Source of the DNA: Streptomyces griseocarneus
Lineage (GTDB): Bacteria > Actinomycetota > Actinomycetes > Streptomycetales > Streptomycetaceae
Direction: 5' to 3'
Length of the DNA: 64,000 bases
Assembly (NCBI GenBank): GCA_003674045.1
Contig: PENC01000011.1
Coordinates: forward strand, 62,001 to 126,000
Shown here one piece after another: positions 25,391 to 34,537 of this stretch. The notes beneath the pieces were generated by a model. The model saw only the letters and a list, made by a program, of their open reading frames with translations. It did not search any database and was not told the origin of the DNA. Both the position numbers and the translations under genes were made by a program. The first letter of the stretch is position 1; each line of letters begins with the position of its first letter.

Positions 25391-27085
25391 ATGCGCGTTC
25401 CGGGCCGGAAGGGCCAGCCGTCCGGAGTGCGCGGCGCGATTCCGCATTCCGAATTCCGGGATCTCGTGGATTCCCTCGCGGAATATGCCGGGCGTGAATT
25501 CTGGTACTACCGGGGCCGGGAAATCGTGCGCCGCCGCTTCGGCGAGGTGCACGCCGACGTCCTCGCCGCCTGCGCCGCGCTCCGCGTCGCGGGCGTCGGG
25601 CCGGGCACGCACGTCGGCATCCTCGCCGGGAACAGCTACGAGTGGATCGTCACCGACCTCGCCCTCGTACGGCTGCGGGCGGTGTCCGTCGCCCTGCCCG
25701 TCGACACCCACCGCGACACCGCGCCGGAGGAGCTCCGCGCCGCGTACGACCTCCGGCTGCTGCTGATGTCGCGCGCCGAGTACACCCGCCGCGCCCCCGC
25801 CGCGCCCTGGGTCGCGCCCCTGGACGCACCCGGGGACGCGACCGTCGCACCCCCCTGCCACGGACGCCCGGCACCCGGCGACGACGTCTTCACCCTGGTG
25901 TTCTCCTCCGGCTCCAGCGGTACCCCCAAATGCGTCATGATGAGCGCCCGCGGCACCGCCGCCTCGCTGGGCGAGTACGCCCGCCAACTGCGCCTGACCG
26001 CGCGCGACGCCATCTTCGTGGTCCTGCCGCTCACCGCCTTCCCGCAGCGGCTCATGGTCTACCTCGCCGTCCGGCACGGCTTCGACATCCGGCTCGCGGA
26101 CGTGCCCCGGCTGCACCAGGCGCTCACGGCCATGGCCCCCACCGTCGTCGTGGGCCCGCCCGCCTTCTTCGAGACCGTCGAGCACCGCTACCGGGCCCTG
26201 CCCGCGGCCGACCGTCGCCGGGCCGACCGGCTGCGGCGGCTCACCCGGCTGATCCCGCTGCGCACGGCCCGCAGCCACGTCCGCAGGCGGCTCTTCGCCG
26301 GCCTGCACGCCCTCTTCGGCGGCCGGGCCCGCCTGCTGCTCACGGGCTCCGCGCCCGCCCGGGTCTCCACACTGCGGCTCATGGAGGAACTCGGCTTCCC
26401 GCTGTACGAGTTCTACGGCATGACCGAGGCGGGCGTCATCTCCTGGAACCTGCCCGGCCGTACACGGCACGGCTCCGCCGGGCGGCCGCTGCTGCCCGGC
26501 ACCGTCGGGATCGCCCCCGACGGCGAGGTCCTCGTCCGCCACGACCCGCCGCGCAGCACCGGCTACTACGGGGTGGCGGACGCCACGGACGTGTACCGCC
26601 CCGACGGCTGGACGGCCACGGGCGACCTCGGGGTGCTCGACGGGCCGTACCTCACGCTGACGGGCCGCAAGAAGTCCGTCATCATCACGCGCGCGGGCTA
26701 CAAGCTCCAGCCCGAACCGCTGGAGCGGGCCCTCGCCGAACGGCCGGAGGTCGCCCACGCCGTCCTGCTCGGCGGGGAGCACGCCCATGTGGTGACCGCG
26801 GTCGTCTCCCTGCGCGAGCCCCTGGACGACGCGGTACGCACCGCGCTCGACCAGGCCGTCGCCGACCTCAACCGCACCCTGCCGGAGCCGGGCCGGATCG
26901 CCCGTCTGCTGTGCACCGACGAGGAGTTCACCGCGGCCGACGGCCTGCTGACGCGGACGCTGAAACCGGACCGCGCCGCGATCGCCGACCGCTTCCGGCA
27001 GCAGCTGTCCGGTCCTGCGCCGGTGCAGCCGCCTGCCGCACCCCGACGACACGCGCCCGCGCAGGGGACGGGAGACGCACGATGA
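25391..27085 (+). CDS. Acyl-adenylating enzyme (long-chain acyl-CoA synthetase/ligase-like)
   Basis: This 564-residue ANL-family enzyme has the ATP loop FSSGSSGTPKCVMMS, YEFYGMTEAGVISWN, WTATGDLG and a catalytic Lys region near the C-terminus (TRTLKPDR). It looks like the FadD15 type of long-chain acyl-CoA synthetase. It is coupled by ATGA to a tandem carrier protein gene, so in this setting it more likely loads an acyl group onto that carrier than onto CoA. The ATG at 25391 follows a G-rich GGGGGGGATCGGTC; ATG 25346 and GTG 25331 are in-frame alternatives that would add 15 or 20 residues. Confidence 0.88.
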   Translation: MRVPGRKGQPSGVRGAIPHSEFRDLVDSLAEYAGREFWYYRGREIVRRRFGEVHADVLAACAALRVAGVGPGTHVGILAGNSYEWIVTDLALVRLRAVSVALPVDTHRDTAPEELRAAYDLRLLLMSRAEYTRRAPAAPWVAPLDAPGDATVAPPCHGRPAPGDDVFTLVFSSGSSGTPKCVMMSARGTAASLGEYARQLRLTARDAIFVVLPLTAFPQRLMVYLAVRHGFDIRLADVPRLHQALTAMAPTVVVGPPAFFETVEHRYRALPAADRRRADRLRRLTRLIPLRTARSHVRRRLFAGLHALFGGRARLLLTGSAPARVSTLRLMEELGFPLYEFYGMTEAGVISWNLPGRTRHGSAGRPLLPGTVGIAPDGEVLVRHDPPRSTGYYGVADATDVYRPDGWTATGDLGVLDGPYLTLTGRKKSVIITRAGYKLQPEPLERALAERPEVAHAVLLGGEHAHVVTAVVSLREPLDDAVRTALDQAVADLNRTLPEPGRIARLLCTDEEFTAADGLLTRTLKPDRAAIADRFRQQLSGPAPVQPPAAPRRHAPAQGTGDAR

Positions 27086-27630
27086 GCCCACGCACACCGG
27101 GGGTCGACCCCCGGGTCACCGCCCTGATCACCGAGGCCGTGCCCTGGGCCGACCCGGCCGCGATCACCCCCGCGGCCCGGCTGCGCGAGGACCTCGGGCT
27201 CGACTCCCTCGCCAGGGTCGCCCTCCTGGCCCGCCTCGCCGAGGCGACGGACACCGGGGAGGACGACCTGTCGGAGTTCACGGCACTCACCACCGTCGCC
27301 GACCTCCAGTCCCTGCACGAGCGGCTGAGCGAGGGAGGGCGGGACGCTGCCCCGGCCGACACTCTCGGCCGGCTCGTCCGTCTTCTCGTCCGTACCGTCC
27401 CGGAACCCCTCGACGTCGCGCGGATCGATCCGGACGCTCCCCTGCGCGAGCTCGGGCTGCCCTCGATGGTGCTCGTCGACCTGCTCGTCCGGATCGAGCG
27501 GGAGTTCGCCTTCACCTGGGACGAGGACACCCCGCCCCAGACCTTCGGCACCCTCGCGGCGCTCGCCCGGCACATCGACGGAGCCAGGGGGGCCGAGGGA
27601 GCCAAGGAGACCAGGGAGACGGCCTCATGA
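27082..27630 (+). CDS. Tandem acyl carrier protein (two ACP domains)
   Basis: The 182-residue protein has two carrier domains. The first (about 10-85) has the phosphopantetheine Ser42 in LREDLGLDSLARV. The second (about 95-168) has Ser128 in LRELGLPSMVLVDL, where the usual Asp before the Ser is Pro. A Glu/Gly-rich tail follows. The gene is coupled on both sides by ATGA overlaps to the adenylating enzyme and the thioester reductase, which gives a clear route: activate acid, load carrier, reduce off. Whether the second domain is modified is uncertain because of the Pro. Confidence 0.88.
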   Translation: MSPRTPGVDPRVTALITEAVPWADPAAITPAARLREDLGLDSLARVALLARLAEATDTGEDDLSEFTALTTVADLQSLHERLSEGGRDAAPADTLGRLVRLLVRTVPEPLDVARIDPDAPLRELGLPSMVLVDLLVRIEREFAFTWDEDTPPQTFGTLAALARHIDGARGAEGAKETRETAS

Positions 27631-28778
27631 CGCCGCCGCCCGGCGCACCGCCCGCACTCGTCACCGGGGCCACCGGTCTCGTCGGCGGCGCGATCGTCCT
27701 CGAACTGCTCCGCCGCACCGACGCCGACGTCTTCTGCCTCGCCCGTGACGGCCGTCACGAGAGCGCCGCCGAGCGCGTCCGCCGGATCCTCACCCGCATG
27801 GCCACCGACTACGGCATGCGCGACGTCACCGACGCCATCGCCGCCCGCTGCCGCGTCCTGCCCGGCGACATGACCGCGCCCGGCTGCGGCATACCCGAGC
27901 ACCTGCTGCCCTCCGAGGTCGGCGAGGTCTGGCACGCCGCCGCGTCCCTGAAGTTCCGCGACCGCGACCGGGCCGAGATCGAACTGCACAATGTGACGGG
28001 CACCCGCAACGTCACCGGCCTCGCCGTACGCCTCGGCGCCCGCGCCTTCGACCTCGTCAGCACCGCCTACGTGGTGGGCGACCGCACCGGCCTGCTCACC
28101 GAGGAACCCGTCCCCGCGGACTGCCGCCCCAACAACGCCTACGAGAAATCCAAGATGGCGGGCGAGGCGCTGGTACGCGGCCTGCCGGTGGACACCGTGC
28201 GCATCCTGCGCCCCGGCATCGTCATCGGCCACAGCGAGACCCTCGCCGCGCCGACCACCTTCGGGCTCTACACCTTCGTCGACGAACTCACCGCGTTCCG
28301 CGCCGCGATCGAGCCCCGCCTCGGCAACTACCTCGACCACTACCCCGTGGCGATGCTGGGCGACCCCGCCACCCGCGGCAACCTCATCCCCGTGGACGCC
28401 GTGGCCGCGTCCGCCGTCCGGCTGGGCCTGGCCGGAGCGCCGGGCGGCGTCTACCACCTGACCAACAGCGAGCCCACCCGCCTCGGCGAGGCCCTCATCG
28501 CCCTCACCGCCGCCCTCGGCATCCGCGCCCCCCGCTGGGTGTCCGACCGCGCCGAGCTCACCACCATCGACGACGTCCTCAACAGGGAACTCGACTTCCA
28601 GGGCGCCTATATGCGCCAGGACAAGGTCTTCGACGCCACCCGGGCCCGGCAGTACTGCGCCGACCTCCTCACCGTCCCCCTCGGCCCCGAGCGCATCGGC
28701 GAATTCGTCACCCGCTACCTCAAGGACGGCGCCGCCGAACAGGTCCGCGCGCTGCGGAAGGCGGCCCCCCGTGTTTGA
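27627..28778 (+). CDS. SDR-type thioester reductase (male-sterility-like NAD-binding protein)
   Basis: This 383-residue extended short-chain dehydrogenase has the NAD(P) loop TGATGLVGGAIV, an active-site STAYVVG and YEKSK (Tyr-x3-Lys), and the acyl-thioester-reductase-like HNVTGTRNV segment. These enzymes release acyl chains from carrier proteins as aldehydes or alcohols. It is coupled to the tandem ACP gene, so an ACP-bound acyl group is its most likely substrate. The aldehyde made could feed the PLP enzyme or the dehydrogenases of the same cluster. It overlaps the hydrolase start by 8 bases. Confidence 0.88.
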   Translation: MTPPPGAPPALVTGATGLVGGAIVLELLRRTDADVFCLARDGRHESAAERVRRILTRMATDYGMRDVTDAIAARCRVLPGDMTAPGCGIPEHLLPSEVGEVWHAAASLKFRDRDRAEIELHNVTGTRNVTGLAVRLGARAFDLVSTAYVVGDRTGLLTEEPVPADCRPNNAYEKSKMAGEALVRGLPVDTVRILRPGIVIGHSETLAAPTTFGLYTFVDELTAFRAAIEPRLGNYLDHYPVAMLGDPATRGNLIPVDAVAASAVRLGLAGAPGGVYHLTNSEPTRLGEALIALTAALGIRAPRWVSDRAELTTIDDVLNRELDFQGAYMRQDKVFDATRARQYCADLLTVPLGPERIGEFVTRYLKDGAAEQVRALRKAAPRV

Positions 28779-29631
28779 CTTCGCCGACCCCGGCACCCTC
28801 GACCTGCGCTACCGCGGCCAGGGCCGCTGCCCCACCGCCACGGGCGCCGAGCTGTACTACGAGAGCGTCGGCAGCGGCCCGCCCATCGTCTGCCTCAACA
28901 ACTTCTTCATCGTCGCCCCCGCCTGGCGCAACTTCACCTCGCGTCTCGCCCGCGACCACACCATCGTCACCTACGACCTGCGCAACCAGGGCGTCTCCAG
29001 CCCCGGCCCCGGCACCCACCACTTCGACGACCACGTCGGCGACCTGCGCGACCTCCTCGACCACCTGGGCCTCGACGACGTCCACCTGATCGGCACCTCC
29101 GCGTCCACCCTCATCTGCCGCGACTTCGCCATCCGGCACCCCGACCGCGTACGCGGCCTGGTGCTCACCGGACCCGCCTTCTCGCCCTACGGGCCGCTGC
29201 GGATGCGGCTCATGGCCAGGGACTGGCTGCGCCGCCTGGACCAGCAACAGGCCGCGGGGGTCTTCGATTACCTCTATCCGCTGGTCTTCACCGACAAGGC
29301 GATCGAGCGCGGCGGGCGCGCCACCTACCTCGCCCTGCGCGAGCACTTCCTCGCCCTGAACTCCGAGGCCCAGGTCCGCGCCTGCGTCACCGAGCTCCTC
29401 CAGGCCTCCGGCGACCCCGGCCTGCTCAAACGGATCGGCAGGCCCGTCCTGCTGCTCATCGGCGACGGCGACCACCTGTGGTCCGCCTCCACGCTCAAGG
29501 ACGCCGTGGACCTGATGCCCGACGCCACCGGCCACATCGTCGAAGGCGCGGGCCACATGCCGTTCATCGAGGCCGTGGAGGAGTTCGAAGCGGCCGTCGC
29601 CCGCTTCACCGAGCGCACCGCCGCCCCGTGA
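28771..29631 (+). CDS. Alpha/beta hydrolase
   Basis: This 286-residue alpha/beta hydrolase has nucleophile Ser110 in GTSASTL, the acid in LLLIGDGDHLW and His262 in EGAGHMPF. The usual oxyanion HG motif is replaced by NNFF after PPIVCL, so the oxyanion hole differs from common esterases. There is no signal peptide. The start is GTG 28771, which overlaps the stop of the thioester reductase. It may work as an editing or releasing thioesterase of the carrier system or on a late ester; neither can be read from sequence. Confidence 0.88.
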   Translation: MFDFADPGTLDLRYRGQGRCPTATGAELYYESVGSGPPIVCLNNFFIVAPAWRNFTSRLARDHTIVTYDLRNQGVSSPGPGTHHFDDHVGDLRDLLDHLGLDDVHLIGTSASTLICRDFAIRHPDRVRGLVLTGPAFSPYGPLRMRLMARDWLRRLDQQQAAGVFDYLYPLVFTDKAIERGGRATYLALREHFLALNSEAQVRACVTELLQASGDPGLLKRIGRPVLLLIGDGDHLWSASTLKDAVDLMPDATGHIVEGAGHMPFIEAVEEFEAAVARFTERTAAP

Positions 29632-30602
29632 GCACGGCCGGGACCGACCCCACGGAAGCCGGCTGGCGGGCGGCCCTCGACGGCTTCGTGCCCGTGCCCG
29701 CGGCCCACGCCCGGCCCGAACTCGACGCCACGGCCGCCCGGCACCTGCTCCGCTGCCCGCCCCGCGTCTGGGCCCTGCTCACCGACGGCGGGCTCCCCGC
29801 CAGGCCCGCGCCCGACGGGGAACGCTACGACAGCCGCGACCTGTTCAACCTCGCTGTCCACTCCGGCTCGCGTACATCCGTACCCGAGGTCGCCCTCTCG
29901 CTGGCCCTGCGGTTCGCCCGCCAGGACCCCGGGCACTGGGCACGCGAGCGCGACTGGGACCTCCGTACGACCCTGACCTGCCTACGCCACCGGGGGGAGG
30001 GCCACTGGCGGGCCTGGCCACCCGGCTCGTACGACACACCCGCCCCGGACCCCGCGCCCCGCCACTGGAGCGGACCCGGGGCCGTGCACACCCTCCACCA
30101 CCACGTGCGCACCCGCGGTGTGCACGCCCGCCTGGAGTCCCCGCGGCTGCGCGAGGGGATCGCCGACGCGCTCGCCCGCCCGCTGCGGTACGTCCGCATG
30201 CCCGCCGCCGTGCGCGCCGACGCGGACTGGATGGCGGAACGGGGGCTCGTCGACTGCGTCAGTGGTACGCTCGCGCTCGCGCGACGGCTGGCCGCCGCCG
30301 GACACGAGGTCCGCGGCCGCACCGGCTGGCTCGTCGGGCCGCAGGTCACCGCCCACACCTGGCTCGACGTACGGGACGACGACGGGCGGTGGAAGAGTGT
30401 CGACGTCGCCCACCACCACCTCGCCCGCACCCTCTTCGGGCCGGACGCGGTGGCCCCCGAGGCCTTCGCGGGCTCGCGCCCCGACCGCCTCGTCCCCGGC
30501 ACCGCGCCCGTCGGGGAGGAGCCGTTCACCCACCGGTGCCTCGCCGCACCGGCCGACTCACCGACCAACCTGGACTGTCAGATCTCAGCCGCGAGCCGGT
30601 GA
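29628..30602 (+). CDS. Transglutaminase-like domain protein
   Basis: The 324-residue protein has a transglutaminase-like Cys-His-Asp set in the right order: Cys210 (VDCVSGTLAL), His243 (TAHTWLDV) and Asp259 (WKSVDVAHH). The N-terminal 180 residues are unrecognised, with many Trp, His and Arg. Enzymes of this fold form or break amide bonds; some in antibiotic pathways transfer an acyl group from a carrier to an amine. The GTGA overlap with the hydrolase gene and the presence of carrier and ligase genes make an amide-forming role attractive, but this is inference. It is the last gene of the right operon before the exporter. Confidence 0.8.
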   Translation: MSTAGTDPTEAGWRAALDGFVPVPAAHARPELDATAARHLLRCPPRVWALLTDGGLPARPAPDGERYDSRDLFNLAVHSGSRTSVPEVALSLALRFARQDPGHWARERDWDLRTTLTCLRHRGEGHWRAWPPGSYDTPAPDPAPRHWSGPGAVHTLHHHVRTRGVHARLESPRLREGIADALARPLRYVRMPAAVRADADWMAERGLVDCVSGTLALARRLAAAGHEVRGRTGWLVGPQVTAHTWLDVRDDDGRWKSVDVAHHHLARTLFGPDAVAPEAFAGSRPDRLVPGTAPVGEEPFTHRCLAAPADSPTNLDCQISAASR

Positions 30603-30634
30603 GCGGGCTTGGCGAGGCCCGGTGCGGTTCGGCA

Positions 30635-30686
30635 GCGCCCCGAAGGGGCGCGGGGAACTGCGCGACCAGCCACGACGCACCCGCAG
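30635..30686 (-). repeat. Dispersed Streptomyces 3' repeat, copy 2
   Basis: GCGCCCCGAAGGGGCGCGG followed by GGAACTGCGCGACCAGCC and a short tail. It is inverted relative to the 19785 copy and nearly identical to the 48082 copy. It fills the 143-base gap between the transglutaminase-like gene and the MFS gene and may act as a transcription end. Confidence 0.75.
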
Positions 30687-30745
30687 ATGACGTACTGGAA
30701 GTCCAGCGGAGCGCTTAGGCCCCCGGGCCGGGAAGGCGGGCAGAC

Positions 30746-32332
30746 ATGACGGAGGCACAGCGATCGGCGCGCCCGGAGCAGGCGGCGGGCCCGGCCGGGG
30801 AAGCCGTGACGCTGCGCTCCATGGCGCCCCTGCTCGCCATCCTCTGCACCGGGCTGTTCATGGTCTGGCTCGACACGACCATCGTCAACGTCGCCCTGCC
30901 CGACATCCAGGACTCCCTCGGCACCACCTTCACCGGCCTCCAATGGGTCGTCAACGTCTACACCCTCACGTTCGCCTGCTTCATGCTCGTCGCGGGTGAC
31001 ATCGGCGACCTCTTCGGCCACAAACGGGTCTTCCTCGTCGGCGTCGCGGGCTTCACCGCGGCCTCCGCGCTGTGCGCCACCGCCCCCGGCATCGGCGTCC
31101 TCCTCGCCGCCCGGGGCCTCCAGGGCGCCTCCGGAGCCGTGATCATGCCGATCTCGCTCTCCCTCATCACCGCCCAGGGCGGCACCCCGCGCGTCCGCGC
31201 CGCCGCCGTGGGCCTGTGGTCCGGCGTCGGCAGCCTCGGGCTCGCGGGCGGGCCGCTCGTCGGCGGACTGCTCGTGACCCGCTTCGGGTGGGCGAGCGTG
31301 TTCTGGATCAACGTGCCCATCGGCCTGCTCGCCCTCCTCGCCGGCCACCGGGTCATCGCCGCCCGGCGCGGCCACGGAGGACGCCCCGTCGACACCGTCG
31401 GCATGCTGCTGTTCGCCGCGGGCGTCGGCGCCCTGACCCTCGGGCTCATCCAGGCCGACGACTGGGGCTGGACCTCGCCCGCCGTCCTCACCGCGCTCTG
31501 CCTCGCGGCCCTGCTCCTCACCGCCTTCACCGCCTGGGAACTGCGCGCCCGCGCCCCCGTCCTGCCGCCCGCGCTCTTCCGCGACCGGGGGTTCACCCTG
31601 CCCAACCTCGCGGGCATGGTCACCTTCTTCGGCATGTTCGGCGTCCTGCTCTTCCTCTCGGTCCACCTGCAGTCCTTCGACGGCCTCTCGGCCTACGAGA
31701 CCGGCCTGCGCTTCCTGCCGCTGACCGCCGCGACCGCCCTCGCCGCGCCCCTGGCCGGCTGGGTCACCGGCCGGTACGGCGCCCGGCTGCCGCTCGCCGC
31801 CGGCTGCGCCGTCTCCGCGCTCGGGATGCTGCTCCTGACACGGGTGCGGATGGACGGCGGTTACCTGGAGTACGTGCTCCCGTTCGTGCTCGTCGGCTTC
31901 GGCACGACCCTCGCCGTCACCCCCGGGACCATCGCCGTCCTGGCCGCGGTCAGGGAGAACCGCGCGGGCATGGGCGCCGGGATCGTCCAGACCTCGCGGC
32001 AGATCGGCGGCGTCCTGGGCATCGCCGTCCTGGGCACCGTCGTCGTCCGGCACTTCCGCGACCGGCTGCCCGGCGCACTGGCCGGCCTGCCGCTGCCATC
32101 CGCCGAACGCGCCCGGGTCGTCGACGGGCTGTCCTCCGGCGGACGCCCCGACGTCTCCGGGCTGCCCGCCGCCGCGCGCACCGCGATCCTCCACCCCGCG
32201 GGCCGGGCCCTGGCCGACAGCATCCAGTCGGCCCTCGCCGTCGCCGCGGTCTGCAACCTCGCCGCGGCGCTGCTGGTGCTCGTCGCCATGCCCCGGCGGA
32301 CGGCCGATTCACCGAAGGGAGGCGCCACATGA
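30746..32332 (+). CDS. MFS drug/product exporter, DHA2 (14-helix) family
   Basis: This 528-residue transporter has about 14 hydrophobic helices. Motif A-like sequences are present: LDTTIVNVALPDIQ in helix 1, GDLFGHKRVFLVG in the loop 2-3 and the antiporter motif GLWSGVGSLGLAGGPLVGG in helix 5. Proton-driven DHA2 pumps of this kind export antibiotics and dyes, and here it most likely exports the cluster product and gives self-resistance. It is coupled by ATGA to a VOC-family gene, a common resistance neighbour. Confidence 0.92.
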   Translation: MTEAQRSARPEQAAGPAGEAVTLRSMAPLLAILCTGLFMVWLDTTIVNVALPDIQDSLGTTFTGLQWVVNVYTLTFACFMLVAGDIGDLFGHKRVFLVGVAGFTAASALCATAPGIGVLLAARGLQGASGAVIMPISLSLITAQGGTPRVRAAAVGLWSGVGSLGLAGGPLVGGLLVTRFGWASVFWINVPIGLLALLAGHRVIAARRGHGGRPVDTVGMLLFAAGVGALTLGLIQADDWGWTSPAVLTALCLAALLLTAFTAWELRARAPVLPPALFRDRGFTLPNLAGMVTFFGMFGVLLFLSVHLQSFDGLSAYETGLRFLPLTAATALAAPLAGWVTGRYGARLPLAAGCAVSALGMLLLTRVRMDGGYLEYVLPFVLVGFGTTLAVTPGTIAVLAAVRENRAGMGAGIVQTSRQIGGVLGIAVLGTVVVRHFRDRLPGALAGLPLPSAERARVVDGLSSGGRPDVSGLPAAARTAILHPAGRALADSIQSALAVAAVCNLAAALLVLVAMPRRTADSPKGGAT

Positions 32333-32730
32333 TCGGGCACCTCGGCATCAACGTCCCCGACCTGCGCGCGGCCGTCGCGTACTACGACCGCGTCCTGCCC
32401 CTGCTCGGCTTCGAGACCTTCTTCGGGAACGCGGCCCAGCACGCCTACCGGCCCGCGGACGGCAAGCGCGGCACATACCTCTTCCTGTACGAGAGCAAGG
32501 ACGCGGCCGACACGTACTCCCGGCACCGCACCGGACTGCAGCACCTCGCCTTCATGGTCCGCACCCGCGGCCGGGTACGCGAAGTCGCCGCGGCGGCGGC
32601 CGCCCTCGGCAGCGAGATCGTGCACCCGCCGCAGGAGTTCCCCGAGTACCCGCCGCCCTACTACGCCGTGTTCTGGACCGACCCCCACGGCTTCCTGCTG
32701 GAAGCCGTCTGCCACCACGACAGGGAGTGA
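32329..32730 (+). CDS. VOC (glyoxalase/bleomycin-resistance fold) family protein
   Basis: This 133-residue protein has the paired beta-alpha-beta-beta-beta fold of the VOC superfamily. Candidate metal ligands are His in IGHLGIN, His in LQHLAFMV and Glu in FLLEAVCH. Members bind and sequester drugs or act as lyases or isomerases. Its position, coupled to an exporter and followed three bases later by an oxidoreductase gene, allows either a resistance or a tailoring role. GGGAGG precedes the ATG. Confidence 0.9.
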   Translation: MIGHLGINVPDLRAAVAYYDRVLPLLGFETFFGNAAQHAYRPADGKRGTYLFLYESKDAADTYSRHRTGLQHLAFMVRTRGRVREVAAAAAALGSEIVHPPQEFPEYPPPYYAVFWTDPHGFLLEAVCHHDRE

Positions 32731-32733
32731 ACC

Positions 32734-34293
32734 GTGCCGGAGCGAGCCGCCCGCGAGCACGCCCACGACTACGTGATCGTCGGTGCCGGGTCCGCGGGCT
32801 GCGTCCTGGCGAACCGGCTCAGCGCCGACCCGGACGTCCGTGTCCTCCTCCTGGAGGCGGGCCGGGACGACGCCGTCCGGGGCATCTCCGTCCCCGCGGC
32901 CTTCTCCACGCTCTTCAGGACGGAGATCGACTGGGACCACCGCACCGATGCCCAGCCCCGGCTCGACGGCCGGGAGCTCTACTGGCCCGCGGGCAAGGTC
33001 CTCGGCGGCGGCTCCGCCATCAACGCCATGGTCTACATCCGCGGCAACGCCGCCGACTACGACGGCTGGGCGGCCCGCGGCCTCGATGGCTGGAGCCACC
33101 GCGACGTCCTCCCGTACTTCAAGCGTTCCGAGGACAACACGCGCGGGGCGGACGCCCACCACGGCACCGGAGGCCCGCTCACCGTCTCCGACCTCCGCGA
33201 CCTGCACCCCCTCACCGAGGCGTTCCTCGCCGCCGCCGAGGCGACGGGCCTGCCCGCGAACCCGGACTTCAACGGCGCCCGGCAGGACGGCGTCGGCCCC
33301 TACCAGGCCACGGTACGGCGAGGCCGCCGCTGCAGCTCCGCACACGCCTTCCTCCGGCCCGCCGCGCGGCGCCGCAACCTGACGGTCCGTACGAGGATGG
33401 CCGTACGGCGCGTGCTCACCGAACGCGGCCGGGCCGTCGGCGTCGTGGCGGAACACGACGGCGGGGAGGAGGAGTTCCGCGCCGACCGCGAGGTGATCGT
33501 GGCGGCCGGGGCGATCGGCTCGCCCCGGCTGCTCCTGCTGTCCGGCATCGGCCCCGCCGCCGGGCTTGCCGCCCTGGGCATCACCGTCGTCGCCGACAGC
33601 CCGCAGGTCGGCCGCAACCTCCAGGACCACCTGACGATCGGGGCGAGCTGGGAGGTGAAGGGACAGCGCACGATGGAGTCGGCCCTGCGCCCGGTGAACG
33701 TCCTGCGCTACCTGGGCACGCGCCGGGGCCCGCTGGCCTCCCACGTGGCCGAGGCGGGCGGCTTCACCGGAGGCCCCGTACCGGACCTCCAACTGCATGC
33801 CGCTCCCGTGCTGTTCGACAACCACGGGCTGACCCCGCCCCCGTTCCCCGGGTTCACGATCGGGGTGTCGCTGCTGACACCCCGGAGCCGGGGGACGGTC
33901 ACCCTGCGCTCCGCCGACCCGGCGGCCGCTCCCGTGATCGACCCGTGCTACGGCACCGAGGCGGGCGACCTGACCCGCCTCGTCGACGGCCTGGAGCTGG
34001 CCCTGGAGATCGGGGCGAGCCGCCCGCTCGCGGACCGCTTCGGCGGGCTGTACGCGCTGGAGGGCACGGACCGCGCGGCACTGGAGCGCTGGACGCGGGC
34101 CCGCGCCGAGACCATCTACCACCCGGTCGGCACCTGCGCCATGGGCGAGGTCGTCGACGCCGCGCTCCGGGTGCGGGGCGTCGAGGGCCTGCGGGTGTGT
34201 GATGCCTCGGTCATGCCGGTGATCCCGCGCGGCAACACCAACGCTCCCACGATCATGATCGCGGAGAAGGGCGCGGACCTGATCCGGGGCTGA
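32734..34293 (+). CDS. GMC family FAD oxidoreductase (choline dehydrogenase-like)
   Basis: This 519-residue flavoenzyme has the FAD-binding YVIVGAGSAGCVLANRL at the N-terminus, the GMC signature around GKVLGGGSAINAMVYIRG, and the C-terminal catalytic His and Asn (IYHPVGTCAMG and GNTNAPTIMIAEKG). GMC enzymes oxidise primary alcohols to aldehydes with O2 or a carrier. GTG 32734 follows GGGAG at good spacing. It is the last gene in the run beginning with the exporter. It may oxidise an alcohol made by the reductases of the cluster; a role outside the cluster is also possible. Confidence 0.92.
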   Translation: MPERAAREHAHDYVIVGAGSAGCVLANRLSADPDVRVLLLEAGRDDAVRGISVPAAFSTLFRTEIDWDHRTDAQPRLDGRELYWPAGKVLGGGSAINAMVYIRGNAADYDGWAARGLDGWSHRDVLPYFKRSEDNTRGADAHHGTGGPLTVSDLRDLHPLTEAFLAAAEATGLPANPDFNGARQDGVGPYQATVRRGRRCSSAHAFLRPAARRRNLTVRTRMAVRRVLTERGRAVGVVAEHDGGEEEFRADREVIVAAGAIGSPRLLLLSGIGPAAGLAALGITVVADSPQVGRNLQDHLTIGASWEVKGQRTMESALRPVNVLRYLGTRRGPLASHVAEAGGFTGGPVPDLQLHAAPVLFDNHGLTPPPFPGFTIGVSLLTPRSRGTVTLRSADPAAAPVIDPCYGTEAGDLTRLVDGLELALEIGASRPLADRFGGLYALEGTDRAALERWTRARAETIYHPVGTCAMGEVVDAALRVRGVEGLRVCDASVMPVIPRGNTNAPTIMIAEKGADLIRG

Positions 34294-34537
34294 CGGATTT
34301 CAGCCGGATCGCGGGGGCCGGGCGGGTGGCGGGGGAGTGCCGGAGCTGACGGGGCGTTACCCCGGATATGCCGTGCGGCTGGCCGGAATTGATCATTCCT
34401 GGGGGTTCGGGCCCTGGCGCGATTCCGCTCGGGACAGGGCGTCCTGATACCTGCTTCCTCCCCTGCACCGGGTGTTGCAGTGTGCGGTGGTGGCCGAGTG
34501 CCACTCCCGTCCCTCACCGCACACCTGGAGCACCGTC

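Noticed and set aside
9160..34293. bldA (TTA codon) control of the large cluster
   Set aside because: I looked for in-frame TTA in the main genes and noticed none; TTA strings seen fall out of frame or between genes. A full codon count was not possible by eye.
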